A stretch of 64,000 bases of DNA from an uncultured Clostridia bacterium (GTDB lineage Bacteria; Bacillota; Clostridia; Christensenellales; DTU072). Of this stretch, positions 63,170-64,000 are shown in pieces. Below the pieces are notes generated by a model. The model was not told where the DNA came from. It was given only the letters and a program-made list of their open reading frames with translations, and did not search any database. Each line of letters begins with the position of its first letter. Positions within the stretch are counted from its first letter, which is position 1. The translations under genes and the position numbers were made by a program. Where the stretch lies: assembly GCA_944363505.1 (NCBI GenBank), contig CALVUD010000002.1, forward strand, positions 274,516-338,515. The letters are read 5' to 3'.

Positions 63170-64000
63170 ATGTACAATGACAAAAAATATCTGACAAAGT
63201 CAAACGTCTTCGGTTTTGCCGCCGGCGGTTTCGGACAGAACCTGATCATCGGCACGGTAAATTCGTTTATTCTGTATTTTTATACCGACATATTCCGTAT
63301 CGGACTGGTTGCCACCAGCGTGTTGATGATGGTTGCGCGAATTTTCGACGCGCTGAACGACCCCGTCATGGGTACGATCGTCGATAAAACAGACTCGAAA
63401 CTGGGAAAGCTGCGCCCCTATCTCGCGGCAACGCCGATACCGCTGATGATATTGACGATTGCCGTTTTCTGCACTCCGAACTTTTCGCTTGCGGGCAGAA
63501 TAGCCTACGCTTCCGTCACATATATACTTTGGGGGATTACATATACCGTGTGCGACATCCCTTTCTGGGGATTGCCGTCGGTGATGACCCCCAACCCCGA
63601 AGAAAGAGTCAAATTCATTACGTTCTCCCGACTCTTCCACGGCATAGGCGGCTCGCTCCCCCTGCTGGTACTGCCGATATCGGAATTAATCTGGGGCGAA
63701 AAAAGTTCCGGAGCCTATCTTGCCGCCGCCGTCTTTGCGGGAGTTATAGGCGCGGGACTGTTCTCGACGGCGTTCTTTTGTTCCAAGGAACGCGTGATAT
63801 CCGCGGACAAACACCCTTCGGTTGCCGACTGCTTCAGGTACCTGATAAAAAACAAACCTCTGCGCACGGTCGTAGTGTCTAACGTGGCAGGCTTTACGCG
63901 GGCCATCGCCATCAGCGCCGGGCTGTACATAGCCACCTATCTCGCGCCCGACGCGCCAGATTTTCTGCCCGCCTCTTTGATCAACACGATCATCGCCGCA
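63170..64000 (+). CDS. GPH-family sugar:cation symporter (partial, C-terminus outside window)
   Basis: 277 codons open to the window edge. The GPH signature is intact: ARIFDALNDPVMGTIVDKTDSKLGKLRPYL, with helices at ~10-60, 75-100, 105-130, 140-170 and beyond. GGGAG lies 7 nt before the ATG. It is the third member of the family in the window but the only one on the plus strand. Its substrate partners would lie to the right. Confidence 0.92.
   Translation, partial: MYNDKKYLTKSNVFGFAAGGFGQNLIIGTVNSFILYFYTDIFRIGLVATSVLMMVARIFDALNDPVMGTIVDKTDSKLGKLRPYLAATPIPLMILTIAVFCTPNFSLAGRIAYASVTYILWGITYTVCDIPFWGLPSVMTPNPEERVKFITFSRLFHGIGGSLPLLVLPISELIWGEKSSGAYLAAAVFAGVIGAGLFSTAFFCSKERVISADKHPSVADCFRYLIKNKPLRTVVVSNVAGFTRAIAISAGLYIATYLAPDAPDFLPASLINTIIAA

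Overview
This window looks like chromosomal DNA of an anaerobic, glycan-degrading Clostridia-type Bacillota, plausibly an uncultured gut lineage near Christensenellales. This placement is inferred from gene content: RNase J, UvrC, strong GGAGG ribosome sites, near-consensus housekeeping promoters, GPH-family sugar transporters, and very large lipoproteins built from bacterial Ig-like (Big_3) and MBG/YDG-like repeats. No rRNA and no CRISPR array was seen. One tRNA-Glu is present.

Left part (1-10.9 kb): a truncated membrane-anchored sulfatase, a small membrane protein, an RNase J operon with a possible GT-B-like protein, a serC-serA serine biosynthesis operon, uvrC overlapping a Cof-type HAD phosphatase, and tRNA-Glu(CTC). 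Next comes a non-coding stretch with two copies of a structured 164-nt repeat.

Middle part (10.9-46.4 kb), all on the minus strand: a 3880-residue Ig-like lipoprotein; a cluster of class III aminotransferase, two class II aldolase paralogues (one with lost zinc ligands), a GPH transporter and a degenerate RAYT/Y1-transposase-like protein; a 1251-residue Ig-like lipoprotein; then an operon of citrate synthase, GH20 hexosaminidase, a split CehA/McbA-type PHP hydrolase, a GDPD-like protein, a Gfo/Idh oxidoreductase and a six-hairpin glycosidase; and a 1903-residue GLUG/MBG surface protein with a C-terminal membrane anchor.

Right part (46.4-64 kb): scars of mobile DNA (terminase, transposase, SSB and replication-protein fragments) surround a second sugar cluster (GH109-like oxidoreductase, broken acetyltransferase/GH20 chimera, GPH transporter). 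Then follow a GH2 beta-galactosidase and an 803-residue possible glycosidase-related protein behind a GLUG surface protein, a signal-peptidase-like membrane protein without a recognisable Ser/Lys dyad, a SLOG-family protein, a frameshifted alpha/beta hydrolase, a GDPD, and the start of a third GPH transporter.

Taken together, sulfatase, GH2, GH20, GH109-like protein, three GPH symporters and giant surface proteins suggest capture and breakdown of host-type amino-sugar and galactose-containing glycans. That reading is inference. The most unusual items are the RAYT-like protein lacking HUH residues, the covarying structured repeats, the catalytically degraded aldolase and signal-peptidase homologues, and an apparently leaderless uvrC mRNA.
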